A stretch of DNA of 64,000 bases from Sinanaerobacter sp. ZZT-01 (GCF_035621135.1 NZ_CP141728.1:372001-436000); one strand, 5' to 3'; counted from the stretch's first letter, positions 19,032 to 28,319 are shown. Notes: generated from the sequence alone by a model not told the origin. Numbers and translations: made by a program.

Positions 19032-20036
19032 TTATGCCCCGGCGATATATTTTGTCATCATCGTTTTGTACTGCTTGGAATTGCTCATGTCGTCCGTAGG
19101 TTCAGGCTGGTAGTCCAAAAACAGCACCTTATGAAAATTGCTTTGCAGAATTGCCGCATAGTCACTTCTGACCGCCTCATGGGTAAATGGGCAGAGTATA
19201 TAGGCATCTACGGTATTCAATCGTTTCAACAGCCGCACAGAGTTGGGCAGCTCATAGGTCTTTGTGCCGCACACGATAACCAGCAGACCCACATCATACA
19301 CCTTTTCATTTAGACCTAGCTGACAGCCCAAATCATGGATAATAAAATTCACCGGTTCTGCCGGTGGCTTTGTTCCGTATTGGACTCCATCCATTCGCCA
19401 GCCCTCTCCCATCGGTTCCATTTCGTAGGCGGCCGCCATGGTGGTTAAGATATTGCTTTCATTTTCCTCCACATAGCAGACAGAAGCCCCCACAGCCGCC
19501 AGCCATGCGCAAAGGCCGAGTGCTGTTGTAGTTGCTCCCATTCTCGGCTGTGAAGAAATCACGGTGACATGGATATTCTCGCAGTCAAAACGATAGGTTT
19601 TCCTGCCGCCTGTTTTTACCGTGCGTTCCTTGGCAGCATAACGCACCATGCCCTGTTCACTCAGGCACTCCAAAATCTCACGCTGGATTTCCGCAATATC
19701 GGTGGAGCAGACAATATTGCCCACGCCGCTATCCAACAGGGAATGGAACAGAGGACTGTCCCTCGAAAGTCCCTCACAGATTACAGTAATGCGGGGGTTA
19801 TACATAGTCAGAAATTCTTCAATAGCCCCTGCAAATTCTTCTTCACCATCTCCAAAGGCAATGCGATCCAGAACAACTTCTGTTACATGAGAAAAGTTTC
19901 GCATATCATAGACAATAAATTGCTTCAGAACAAAATTGCCCACCATTTTCTTGATAGGCATTTCGCTGTCAGCATTGTACCAGCCTGTAAAGTCCAGCAG
20001 ATTGGTATGCTGTGTAGATGAAAGGTATAAAATCAT
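19032..20036 (-). CDS. ParA/TadZ (CpaE)-like ATPase, first copy
   Basis: This encodes 334 residues, with GGAGG 6 bases before the ATG. The N-terminal half (1-130) resembles a receiver-like domain. Residues about 150-330 are a ParA/MinD-type fold with a deviant P-loop (VISSQPRMGATTTALGLCAWLA), a VEEN strand and FIIHDLG. TadZ/CpaE proteins place Tad pili at the pole, and this element encodes a Tad-like system (28-36 kb), so a localisation role is plausible. A second such ATPase is at 33809-34660. It is read with the HTH gene, 24 bases apart. Confidence 0.65.
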   Translation of the reverse strand: MILYLSSTQHTNLLDFTGWYNADSEMPIKKMVGNFVLKQFIVYDMRNFSHVTEVVLDRIAFGDGEEEFAGAIEEFLTMYNPRITVICEGLSRDSPLFHSLLDSGVGNIVCSTDIAEIQREILECLSEQGMVRYAAKERTVKTGGRKTYRFDCENIHVTVISSQPRMGATTTALGLCAWLAAVGASVCYVEENESNILTTMAAAYEMEPMGEGWRMDGVQYGTKPPAEPVNFIIHDLGCQLGLNEKVYDVGLLVIVCGTKTYELPNSVRLLKRLNTVDAYILCPFTHEAVRSDYAAILQSNFHKVLFLDYQPEPTDDMSNSKQYKTMMTKYIAGA

Positions 20037-20050
20037 GTTTAGCCTCCTTG

Positions 20051-20875
20051 TCAGTTAGAAATCGCCCAAAATGGACCGCCTGCTGCTGCGCCTTTCCGAG
20101 CCTCATTTATTATCAGCGACAAATCCCACTCCTGATTGCTGCGCCGATGACTGGCGGGGTCTGCCACAAGGATTTTCCCTTCGGCGGTCACTCCCCTTAA
20201 AACGATAAAATGTCCCCCCGTGGTAAAATGCCCCTTGCTCATAATGGCGACCACCAGCTTGCCGCCGGAAAGTGCGTCCACAATATCCTGTGCTGTCAAA
20301 TTCCCCTCACAGGATAGTCCATAGCCCTCGGCCGCACCCGGTATCAGGCTGTGATAGGACCCGTTGCCCTCGCAGCGGTGTCCGTTCGCCACAGACCATC
20401 TTGATAGCTCAATCGGATCGTGAGCTTCTCCGGTCAATGTGGAAATCACAATAGACATGGAGGTGGGGCCGCACCCAGCCTCGCCAATGGTACTGGATTG
20501 ACCGTACATAACATTCGCCCAGCGTTCATCGAGTTGGTTGTAATAAACCACCTCCATGCCACCATCTGTGAACACCACACCTTCGTAGTTCTGACCGCTA
20601 CCTTCGATATAGTCCTGCTCATAAATACCGAGCATTTGGTTATAGCCATAATTGATTTGCAAATCCTCAATGGCGGCCAGTTCATCTCCCATTGCCCATT
20701 CTGCAAAAATGGATAAAGGACTGGTGAAGATATATAGAATTAAGGCAATCAGCAATAGCAATGCAATTGCTGGGCCTAAAATGATGATGAGCAGACGCTT
20801 TCGCGCCTGCTCATCAGTTGCGGCTTGTACCGCTATCTGTGCCAAAATCTTGGCGGTTAAAGGGTCTACTGCCAT
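20051..20875 (-). CDS. Membrane-anchored C39-like cysteine peptidase
   Basis: The 274 residues comprise a cytoplasmic stretch, one membrane helix (about 28-51) and an extracytoplasmic C39-like fold: YYNQLDERWANVMYG, catalytic Cys in GEAGCGPTSMSIV (about 131), His in TTGGHFIVLRG (about 222) and Asp in VADPASH. In other conjugative elements a wall hydrolase (lysozyme/NlpC) is found among the transfer genes; this protein may fill that place or process another protein. The membrane topology and catalytic triad are seen; the substrate is unknown. Confidence 0.65.
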   Translation of the reverse strand: MAVDPLTAKILAQIAVQAATDEQARKRLLIIILGPAIALLLLIALILYIFTSPLSIFAEWAMGDELAAIEDLQINYGYNQMLGIYEQDYIEGSGQNYEGVVFTDGGMEVVYYNQLDERWANVMYGQSSTIGEAGCGPTSMSIVISTLTGEAHDPIELSRWSVANGHRCEGNGSYHSLIPGAAEGYGLSCEGNLTAQDIVDALSGGKLVVAIMSKGHFTTGGHFIVLRGVTAEGKILVADPASHRRSNQEWDLSLIINEARKGAAAGGPFWAISN

Positions 20876-20914
20876 AAAATAATCCTTTCTTTCCCTGCTT
20901 TTAATCTTCTTAGT

Positions 20915-20929
20915 GAAGTACTTTACTTC
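20915..20929. promoter_or_regulatory. Palindrome between divergent genes
   Basis: GAAGTA-CTT-TACTTC is a perfect inverted repeat in the 93-base gap between the C39-like peptidase (leftward) and the AT-rich cargo gene (rightward). It is a possible operator; no regulator is assigned. Confidence 0.3.
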
Positions 20930-20968
20930 GTCTGCTAAAATAATATAAAAGGTAGGTGACTAAAAATC

Positions 20969-21907
20969 ATGCATAATTTAGAAAACATTTTGGAGTTGAC
21001 ATATGCCCCCTTAACGATATTTGAGTTTGATAATTCACGAAATGATTCCTATATTTACGATTGCTTGACTTTAACCAGTTTGTATGTAATTGCTAAAAGG
21101 ACTTTACCAATAATGAAACTCAGAGATGGGGCTTCAAACGGATTTCATCTTGAAATTAGCATGGAAAATTGCGACTCACAAGTTGAAATAATAATGACCC
21201 AAAAAGATAATCCTAATCTATTTGGTACAGGATTATCCGGAATCAAAAGACACTCGAACCTAAGTAATACCAGCGATGAATATTTTCATGCATTAACACT
21301 TATAGGCGAAAACAATCGCTTTATTATGCACGCTAATTTTGATCGATTAATTCACTTAGCCAGCAACGGTGCCATTGGAATAAAAACAAAGGGCGATTTC
21401 ACACAACTTCTATCATATGAGGTCTTGTATGTTGGTAAATGTACGGACGAGCATATCTTCGATCGTTTCAAAACACATCACGCACTACTTGACATCCTCA
21501 TTAATGAAAAGATTGTTCCAAGTGGTTATGATAAAGTAAATGACTTGCTTATCCTTCCTTTTTGCATTCAAAGTGATGTAATATCTGTTATCAATGGAGA
21601 TACTTCTGAACAGCAATTTATAGAAGCCTTCTCTGGAAATTTTGCATTTAACTGTAAGAATATTGCCTTGGATTGTGAAAAAGCATTGATAAAAGCCATG
21701 TCTCCTAAGTACAATAAGACTAAATTTAAGCACTACCCTAAATCCCAAGATGGCCTTTACAATAAGGGTTTGCAATTTATCGCATATAAAATTGGTGAGA
21801 ATTTGATTCTAAAATATGAAAACGAAAACTGTATAATTGGGGATGTTACTGGCTTGTCTCCTACGTCAATTAATATTTTAGGGGATTATGACTTCTTTAT
21901 TGAATAA
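20969..21907 (+). CDS. AT-rich cargo protein with GIY-YIG-like motifs
   Basis: This 312-residue protein lies on the opposite strand from the whole transfer region and is clearly richer in A/T than its neighbours. I do not recognise a named family. Motifs in order fit a GIY-YIG-type nuclease: VLYVGK (about 150), Arg and His in FDRFKTHHALLDIL, then Glu in DCEKALIKAMSPKYNKTKFKHYP (about 233-255), where Glu and Asn match the metal-binding Glu and the conserved Asn. The first GIY strand is only weakly seen. It could be a defence or exclusion cargo gene. It may equally be a non-catalytic relative. Confidence 0.55.
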   Translation: MHNLENILELTYAPLTIFEFDNSRNDSYIYDCLTLTSLYVIAKRTLPIMKLRDGASNGFHLEISMENCDSQVEIIMTQKDNPNLFGTGLSGIKRHSNLSNTSDEYFHALTLIGENNRFIMHANFDRLIHLASNGAIGIKTKGDFTQLLSYEVLYVGKCTDEHIFDRFKTHHALLDILINEKIVPSGYDKVNDLLILPFCIQSDVISVINGDTSEQQFIEAFSGNFAFNCKNIALDCEKALIKAMSPKYNKTKFKHYPKSQDGLYNKGLQFIAYKIGENLILKYENENCIIGDVTGLSPTSINILGDYDFFIE

Positions 21908-21930
21908 GTAGAGGGGGAATTCCCCTCTAC

Positions 21931-23769
21931 TTATCTTCCCCCTGCCTTTCCCATATACATCATCTTGTAGTCAGGAATCTCAAAGTTAATGTGCAGGCGC
22001 TTTGCACCCACCATAAAGAGTGCGTGTCCTCGCTTCCGAGCCAGCAAAAGTTCCTGTTCGGCTTCGGTAAGGTCGTAGAGCCTGGCTGTTTCCTTTAGGT
22101 TGGGACCGTCTGTTCCCATCAGGAGTTTGTAGCATGGAATGTCAAGAAGTGCCTGCCCATATTGCTTGATGCTCTCAGAAAGAAAATCAATGACACTGTG
22201 AGAGATAATAGCCAAGGCTGACTCGTATTTTCTTGCCCGTTTCATGGCATTTCTTAGATAAACGAGGGATTGCGGTACTTTTTGGTCGATCATCAAATAA
22301 GCCTCGTCGCAAATTAAAAGCACCCGTTCATCACGGTTGCGGCTCATTTGCTCCCAACAGTAGGTCAAAAGATTGAAATATTGTGTTCGCTTGATGTTAT
22401 CGCTGGTTCCTTGGAGGGCATTGGTGTCCAGACAAACGAACCGGCTTTCACTTTTTATGGTAGTGTGACCGTTCCAAATAAAGCTGTCGGAGCCTTCCGC
22501 AATATCATAAAGCAGCAAGGAAAGGTCAGCATAAGCCTGCCTGTCCTGTTCGGTATCCGCTTTTTCTTTTACCAGTTTATACAGATCGAAAAAGATAGGA
22601 AAGTCCTCTGGCGAAAGTGCCGCCACATCGGTGTCCCATGTGATATTGAAATTGCGATACAACTCTACAAGGCTCTTTTTGAGAACCGCCTTTTGCATAT
22701 CGGTCAGTGACGGAATATAAAGGCTGAAGAAAATTTCAAGGTTCTTCATGTGGAGAGCCAGGTCATTCATACCATAACCTTCATCACGATACAGTCGGTC
22801 GGCCTCATTTTCCTGTTCATCATCACGGGGGGACGGACGGACCTGAAGGGGATTGAAACGGCCACCGGCGCCGCCCACAGCATTGACCCAATCACCGCCG
22901 CAGCCAAGATTATAGCAGAGGTCTTTGTATTCACTTTCCGGGTCGATTACAATGATTTTAGTGCCTTTCATGTATTCGGACATGATAATATGCTTGATAG
23001 CGGTGCTTTTTCCTACTCCGGAATTACCCATAATGACAAAGTTGCTGTTTGTCCTATCGCTGCCGCGCCGCCAGATGTCCACGATAACAAGGCTGCCGCT
23101 GGAGTCCAGTGCAAGGTAGTAACCCTCTCCATCATTAAAACCGGAGCTGGCAAAAGGAAAGCCGCCCACAAAGGTGGACAGCGGCACAATTTTTTGCAGG
23201 ATGCTTTCAATCTTCCCATTGGTGGGAAAAGACGGGGAAAGGTGCTGAAAGCACTCCTTTTGCAGATTGGGGATGACCCGCATTTTGCATTTGAGAACGC
23301 TGATGATACTCTCCGCACGGCGGCATACCTTTTTGAAGGTGCGTTCATCCTTTGAAATGGGCATGACGGACACACTCATCAGACCCACGGTTTCCCCTTC
23401 ACGGTCAATCTGCATGATGATTTTTTCGCCGTCCTCGGCGGCTTTTTCCGCACGCTGACGAGATAGAGGGTCTTTGGCACCTTCAGCAAGTCCTCGCTGT
23501 TGCACCACGCTTCGGGAAATGGCATTGATAAGGGTGGCATTGTCCACTGGCTTAAAGCCGATGGATACAATGGTTGATGGGATATTGGTTATTTTAGAAA
23601 GCCACTCCGTTTCTACCTTTTGCGGATAACGGATCAGGCCGTAAATCTTACCGAGATTTTCCCCTACGGAAAGGCTGTTCTTAGTAAACTCCAGCCCCAC
23701 AGGGGTAATCACATTGAGCAGGGCGGCATTTGTAATATCTCTTTCTTGTACTATTTGTTTTTTAGGCAT
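21931..23769 (-). CDS. VirB4-like conjugation ATPase (motor part)
   Basis: This 612-residue ATPase has Walker A GNSGVGKST (about 247-255), Walker B LLICDEAYLMID (about 483), and the FxxDPxxE-type segment IVIDPESEYKDL. The C-terminus TARLYDLTEAEQELLLARKRGHALFMVG is typical of VirB4/TraE of Gram-positive elements. It energises the type IV secretion channel at the membrane. Its start overlaps the end of the upstream gene by 8 bases; that gene carries the membrane-anchored N-terminal domain, so VirB4 is split in two here. Confidence 0.85.
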   Translation of the reverse strand: MPKKQIVQERDITNAALLNVITPVGLEFTKNSLSVGENLGKIYGLIRYPQKVETEWLSKITNIPSTIVSIGFKPVDNATLINAISRSVVQQRGLAEGAKDPLSRQRAEKAAEDGEKIIMQIDREGETVGLMSVSVMPISKDERTFKKVCRRAESIISVLKCKMRVIPNLQKECFQHLSPSFPTNGKIESILQKIVPLSTFVGGFPFASSGFNDGEGYYLALDSSGSLVIVDIWRRGSDRTNSNFVIMGNSGVGKSTAIKHIIMSEYMKGTKIIVIDPESEYKDLCYNLGCGGDWVNAVGGAGGRFNPLQVRPSPRDDEQENEADRLYRDEGYGMNDLALHMKNLEIFFSLYIPSLTDMQKAVLKKSLVELYRNFNITWDTDVAALSPEDFPIFFDLYKLVKEKADTEQDRQAYADLSLLLYDIAEGSDSFIWNGHTTIKSESRFVCLDTNALQGTSDNIKRTQYFNLLTYCWEQMSRNRDERVLLICDEAYLMIDQKVPQSLVYLRNAMKRARKYESALAIISHSVIDFLSESIKQYGQALLDIPCYKLLMGTDGPNLKETARLYDLTEAEQELLLARKRGHALFMVGAKRLHINFEIPDYKMMYMGKAGGR

Positions 23770-24457
23770 AAATGTCCTCCTTTAACAAGGGCATACCGGC
23801 CTCAAAGTCTGTATCCTCTAAATGGGTATAGGAGGGGTTGTTGACAAGGTTCAAAAGGCGCACAATTTCCTTTTCCGTCAGTATGTCGCAGCCGATTCCG
23901 TTGGTGGTAAACTTCTCCGCCAGCAAGGAGGCACGTTTGAGTAAATCCTTTTCCACGCCATCCTCATAGCGATCCCAAAGGGAAATATAAAACTGGCGCT
24001 CTACGATTTCGCCGGACAGGGCAAAGCTGCTCATCTGCAAAATCTCCTGCCGCAAAAGCTCTTTTCGCTTATCATCGGCGGTCTTTAACATCCCCTGCAT
24101 ATCGGAAATCAAGGGGGAAATATCCACAGGGCGGCTCACCGCCATAAACTTGAACGGGTACTGAATATCCGATAGCTCGGCGGTGATCTGCTTGATTAGA
24201 TTGTTTTTTTCGGCTTTGCTATATAAATCAATGCTGATTGCATGGACACGCAGATATATCAACACTAAGCCGTCCTTGGTATATAGGTATTTGTCCTTTA
24301 CATCCCGCACGTTGATAAACTGTTGTGCGGTCTGAATGGCGATTGCTGTTTCGTCCGACACCGGCCGTTTCTTCGCCGTTTTCAGGAACAAAAGCAAAAG
24401 ACCGCCACCCACAAGGGTGACGGTCAGCATAATAATCGGGAATAAAAGTCCCTCCAT
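23762..24457 (-). CDS. Membrane-anchored VirB4 N-terminal-like partner
   Basis: This 231-residue protein has one N-terminal membrane helix (about 5-26) and a soluble alpha/beta domain (IQTAQQFINVRDVKDKYLYTKDGLVLIYLRVHAISIDLYS, then FMAVSRPVDIS) that resembles the N-terminal domain of VirB4/TraC-type ATPases. No nucleotide-binding motif is present. It overlaps the motor gene by 8 bases, so the two are co-translated and probably form one complex. The family assignment is from pattern only. Confidence 0.6.
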   Translation of the reverse strand: MEGLLFPIIMLTVTLVGGGLLLLFLKTAKKRPVSDETAIAIQTAQQFINVRDVKDKYLYTKDGLVLIYLRVHAISIDLYSKAEKNNLIKQITAELSDIQYPFKFMAVSRPVDISPLISDMQGMLKTADDKRKELLRQEILQMSSFALSGEIVERQFYISLWDRYEDGVEKDLLKRASLLAEKFTTNGIGCDILTEKEIVRLLNLVNNPSYTHLEDTDFEAGMPLLKEDIYA

Positions 24458-25102
24458 TTATCGTTCCTCCATTTCCTCGGCGGCTTTCTCGTCAAAGTCC
24501 TCCTGATCGAGCAATCGCCGGTAGCGTTCTCTGTCCTCCTGCGCCTGCGGTGAGTTTAAGTATTCCATCAGCCGCATATCCCCACGAGATTTTTCCAACA
24601 GGGCTTCGATGCCGGTTCCTTGCTGATAGATTGCGATAAGACGGTTAAAATCGTAGATTTCCTTTTTATCAGCATAGACCATGAGCTTTTCAACATTCTC
24701 AATCCCCGTTGAAATGGGAATAGACAGGTTATCCATGGATTGATACCACGGACAATTACGGTTATACTCCAGCAGGCAGCTATCATGGTCAAGATCGAGG
24801 GTAATCCGCATTTCAAATCCACTTTTCTGTGAAAATGCCTGTTCGCAGCCTGTGGCTTCTTCACCGGTAAGGGGCCTGCAAAACATATCCACATCACGCA
24901 GACGGAAAAGGCGGTATTCCCCCTCATAATCCAAGTGAGCAAAAATGTGTGAAATTGTACTCGGAAAGTTTTCTTGCCGTTGCTGGATTGCTTTGGCTTG
25001 CGAAAGGCGAAAAAGCGGTGACAGGGCGTTTGCTCCCCAATCCGCCAAAAAAGCATGGGTTTCCCCATGCTCAATGATGTTGTAAATTGCTCGGTTTCCC
25101 AT
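24458..25102 (-). CDS. Conserved-type ICE protein of unknown function
   Basis: This encodes 214 residues, with AGGAGG before the ATG. The sequence is hydrophilic, without signal peptide or membrane segment, has a Cys pair near the middle and an acidic, Glu-rich helical tail (about 170-214). No motif was recognised. It is packed base to base with the VirB4 pair, so it belongs to the transfer operon. Confidence 0.6.
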   Translation of the reverse strand: MGNRAIYNIIEHGETHAFLADWGANALSPLFRLSQAKAIQQRQENFPSTISHIFAHLDYEGEYRLFRLRDVDMFCRPLTGEEATGCEQAFSQKSGFEMRITLDLDHDSCLLEYNRNCPWYQSMDNLSIPISTGIENVEKLMVYADKKEIYDFNRLIAIYQQGTGIEALLEKSRGDMRLMEYLNSPQAQEDRERYRRLLDQEDFDEKAAEEMEER

Positions 25103-25113
25103 CGGCTGCCCTC

Positions 25114-25893
25114 CTAACGCTCATATTCTTCGGCGGCATCCAGCGTATTTTCAGCCAGCATAGTATACTCCGATTTTGAATGTTCTTTCAGCAACGCATG
25201 ATCCACCATGTAGTCCAGACAACAGTTCAAGGTGTCCAGTTCCTGCTCTGTGGCATTTCTTAGCGGACCGACGCCATAGGAGAATACCGTTACCGTAGCC
25301 GTACATAACGGCTGGAGATCTCCGGTCATCAGCATTTCCCTATACTGAGGTGCGTTTTTTACATCCTCTTGGTCGATACTTCCCGGCATCAGAAATCCAT
25401 CCATTACGCTATTATGAGGCATATGGACTTGCGAAAAGACAATCTCGCTCTTTCCGCAGAGCCGGTCAAGCATTTGCTTTTCATGCTCACAAAACTGCTC
25501 TCCGTGCCTGCCCTTCATTTCGTAGTTGCAAAGCATATATGGAGGACCGGTCAGGTCATTCACGCTTTCAAGATACAGGCATTGGTGCTGCAACTTTGTC
25601 AGACAAGCCTTTGCCTCCAAGGAGTACGCCCACGATGAAGAATAATGCTCCACCTCTTTATCCTTGAAATAGACGAAGCCCCCATGGTCACGGGTCATAA
25701 ACTCCACACCAAGATGGTAGGGCTTTGTATAGGTTCCGGCCTCTACGCTTTCGTATAGGCGGTCAAGAGCCGCCAGTCCAGCTTGATTCAGGTAGCCATT
25801 GGCGCCCAGCTCCACCAACTTCAGATGTTCGGGAGAAAGATTATCGCCATCGTTGGTTTTCTGCAATATGGTCAGTATTTTATCTATGTTCAT
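25114..25893 (-). CDS. Conserved-type ICE protein of unknown function
   Basis: The start is taken as the ATG at 25893 (MNIDKILTILQ), 9 bases after GAGG; two upstream in-frame starts lie in or before the ribosome-binding site. The 259 residues are soluble and acidic, with a Gly-rich segment VEFMTRDHGGFVYF and no known motif. It reads with the transfer genes, 11 bases upstream of the next one. Confidence 0.6.
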   Translation of the reverse strand: MNIDKILTILQKTNDGDNLSPEHLKLVELGANGYLNQAGLAALDRLYESVEAGTYTKPYHLGVEFMTRDHGGFVYFKDKEVEHYSSSWAYSLEAKACLTKLQHQCLYLESVNDLTGPPYMLCNYEMKGRHGEQFCEHEKQMLDRLCGKSEIVFSQVHMPHNSVMDGFLMPGSIDQEDVKNAPQYREMLMTGDLQPLCTATVTVFSYGVGPLRNATEQELDTLNCCLDYMVDHALLKEHSKSEYTMLAENTLDAAEEYER

Positions 25894-25904
25894 TATCATA
25901 CACC

Positions 25905-27581
25905 TCACTTTATCGGACGAATATGCCAATCGGAAAATAAGGAATCCCGAATAGTCAGATTATCCGTCAGGTTGATTTGCAACATTCCGGCTGGCGTCCA
26001 TGCGTCGATACACTCCGCATAGGTCGTATATCGCCCATCAGGGAACCAAACCGGAGAAAAGTGGCAGGGGCGGCCATAGGTGCTGTACTTGTTTTTCTGA
26101 AATTCAAAGGTGATGTAATACCCGGTATTCAGCCGTTTTAGCAACCTCCAGTAAGTCGTGTAGTTAAACTCAGGGAAATATGCCACCACGGTCTGCGCAC
26201 CGGTGATGTGGCTGCTGGGTGCGGAGGAACGGACCTGTGCCGACACGTTGGCATTTAGTCCATATCCGCTTTTCATTGTCTTGCCGGAAGCCGTAGGCGA
26301 TTTTGCATCCGGCTTGGTCTGCATCTCTGCGGTCAGGTTGGCCGAATAAGAGAGCCAGGCGTATGCCCACCACCCCTCATCTTCCCACCAACCATCCTCA
26401 TCCTCGCTGCCGCTGTGCCAAACCCAATATTCATGCCACCAGCAGTCCCACTCTCCCCATGTGAGAGAGGTCACATTCGGCTTGCTGGGCTTGGATGGGA
26501 TAGAAAATCCATCATTGCGGTCATTGGCCTGCGGATCGGGCGGAGGGTTCTTATCGAGGTCTACAATCTGTGCCACAATCTCGCTGCTGCTCACAGAGCA
26601 GTTGCTGGAAACGGTAATCGTAACATATCCCGGCTCCTTTGGGGTACGCCATTTTACCCACGCAAGCTGTGAACCGCCGTCAGGGATATAGATACTGTTA
26701 TGGGAATAGGTGCTTCCGTTGATGGAAAACCGTGCGTATGCGGGATTATCCGGCGTTTTTTGTGAACCGGTCGAAAGCGTAACAGCCGTGACCACCTCGG
26801 TATCACAGCGGTAAATCACATTGCTTTCCCTTGGTGGCTCAGGGTCAGGCTCGGAAAAGCGGATAATCCCCAGCCCCAAGTTTGCAATAATGGTTTCATC
26901 ATTCTGCGCCTGTGTGGTAGACCCACCCCATGCAGGGAAGCCCAAATCCGGGGTTTCAAGGAACATGGACAGCGGCAGATTTTTGTGAGATAGGGATACC
27001 ATCTTGCTCCGCAGACCGTTTCCCACCTGTTTGTTGTAAAGAGCGGCTTCGGTAGCAGTCATGGCAAACATAACGCTGTTGTACTTAAAATACCCTATCG
27101 GCTCCAAAAGAATTTTGTACTCCCCACCGATCAGGGTGTCATAGTCAAAGCCTGCGGCATTCGCTATGTCCCGAATAGTTCCTTCACGACAAAAATAGTT
27201 TCGGATGGCTGTAATGTTGCTGGAGCCGTTTGAGCTGACAATGCGGGGCATATCGTTTGTGGGCTTTATCGAATAGTAATTCCCGTTGTGCGGAGTAAGT
27301 CCGCTGCTACGATATGCGATTTTATTTACGCTGCCAAAATGGATAACAATATCGCCATTTGCCCCATTAGCAAAGTCTATCGGTGTAGATACTGGTGTGT
27401 TGTCGCTGTCACGAATAATCGTGATGCGTACACCGTCACGCCCCGGCGTCCATGAGTTTTGCCCGGTTCCCTGTCCCATGCCGCCACCGCCGCCGTCAAT
27501 GTTGGGATCAGCTGCAAAAGCGGGAACGGACAAAGAAAAAAGCATTGCCACTAAAAGCAATGCACAAATCAATCGTTTCAA
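25905..27581 (-). CDS. Secreted Trp-rich protein of the transfer region
   Basis: This 558-residue protein has a clear signal peptide (MKRLICALLLVAMLFSLSVPAFA). It then has a Gly-rich stretch (GGGGGMGQGTG), beta-rich regions, a proline linker and an unusual Trp/Asp/Glu-rich segment (WGEWDCWWHEYWVWHSG..., about 375-415). No anchor motif is seen. Its position between pilus and channel genes suggests an exported part or cell-surface partner of the mating apparatus. The function is not known. Confidence 0.65.
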   Translation of the reverse strand: MKRLICALLLVAMLFSLSVPAFAADPNIDGGGGGMGQGTGQNSWTPGRDGVRITIIRDSDNTPVSTPIDFANGANGDIVIHFGSVNKIAYRSSGLTPHNGNYYSIKPTNDMPRIVSSNGSSNITAIRNYFCREGTIRDIANAAGFDYDTLIGGEYKILLEPIGYFKYNSVMFAMTATEAALYNKQVGNGLRSKMVSLSHKNLPLSMFLETPDLGFPAWGGSTTQAQNDETIIANLGLGIIRFSEPDPEPPRESNVIYRCDTEVVTAVTLSTGSQKTPDNPAYARFSINGSTYSHNSIYIPDGGSQLAWVKWRTPKEPGYVTITVSSNCSVSSSEIVAQIVDLDKNPPPDPQANDRNDGFSIPSKPSKPNVTSLTWGEWDCWWHEYWVWHSGSEDEDGWWEDEGWWAYAWLSYSANLTAEMQTKPDAKSPTASGKTMKSGYGLNANVSAQVRSSAPSSHITGAQTVVAYFPEFNYTTYWRLLKRLNTGYYITFEFQKNKYSTYGRPCHFSPVWFPDGRYTTYAECIDAWTPAGMLQINLTDNLTIRDSLFSDWHIRPIK

Positions 27582-27600
27582 GTTTGCACCTCCAAAGTAA

Positions 27601-27634
27601 AAAGGGATACAGCCGTCAATCGCTGTATCCCTTT
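27601..27634 (-). terminator. Terminator within the transfer region
   Basis: AAAGGGATACAGC pairs perfectly with GCTGTATCCCTTT (8-base loop), and the leftward strand continues TTTTTACTTT. It separates the 27652-28188 gene from the secreted protein at 25905-27581. Confidence 0.75.
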
Positions 27635-27651
27635 GGATAGGTTATTCTGTT

Positions 27652-28188
27652 TTACATATCGCCAACCGGTTCACCGGTTCCGGCATTAGGGGCTGTCCCT
27701 TGAGAATTTTCACCCTCGTATTCAACCCAGCCAAACCCTGGCACATAAACTGCACCATCCGAACGCTTTTCTCCGCCCTGCGGCTGCTCCTGTTTCGGTT
27801 CAGCCTTGGGAGAAGAACCGTTGCCCGACTCGGCCGGAGGGGGACTGGAAGGAGGAACGGCCTCTGACGGCGACTTCAGTTTTCCATCAGACGGCTTGCT
27901 TACCTGTCCCTGCGGTTCATTGCTGGCAGGCGGCGCAGGCTGTTCCGGTGTTTCTGACGGCGTGACCTCAGATGTGTTACCATCCTGTTTGACCTCTGGC
28001 GTTGTTTCCGGCTTAATTTCCGGCACAAAAACCTCAACCTCGGCAGGGGGCGTACTTTCCGCAGGGGTTTCCGGCGGTTGACCGCCCATATTGTTGGTAT
28101 AATAGAAAAGTCCTCCTGCAAGGCAGATTGCCACAAGGGACAACGCGGTAATAACCGCTTTTTTCTTCGCTGTATAACTCTTTTTCAT
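27652..28188 (-). CDS. Proline-rich membrane-anchored protein
   Basis: This encodes 178 residues: a basic N-terminus, one membrane helix (about 10-30), then a long Pro/Glu/Ser-rich stalk and a short conserved-looking end DGAVYVPGFGWVEYEGE. The stalk would lie outside the membrane. I recall such proteins (DUF6550-like) next to conjugation genes, but no function is established. It is followed by a strong terminator. Confidence 0.6.
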   Translation of the reverse strand: MKKSYTAKKKAVITALSLVAICLAGGLFYYTNNMGGQPPETPAESTPPAEVEVFVPEIKPETTPEVKQDGNTSEVTPSETPEQPAPPASNEPQGQVSKPSDGKLKSPSEAVPPSSPPPAESGNGSSPKAEPKQEQPQGGEKRSDGAVYVPGFGWVEYEGENSQGTAPNAGTGEPVGDM

Positions 28189-28319
28189 ATGATGGCCTCA
28201 CTTTCATACTGTTATGAATGTTTCAGCCCTATTTACCCATATCGCTGTTTTTACCCAACTTCATTATATCCTGAATCTTCCTGCGCGTCCAGACATTTCA
28301 GGGGGCAGAAACCGTCATT

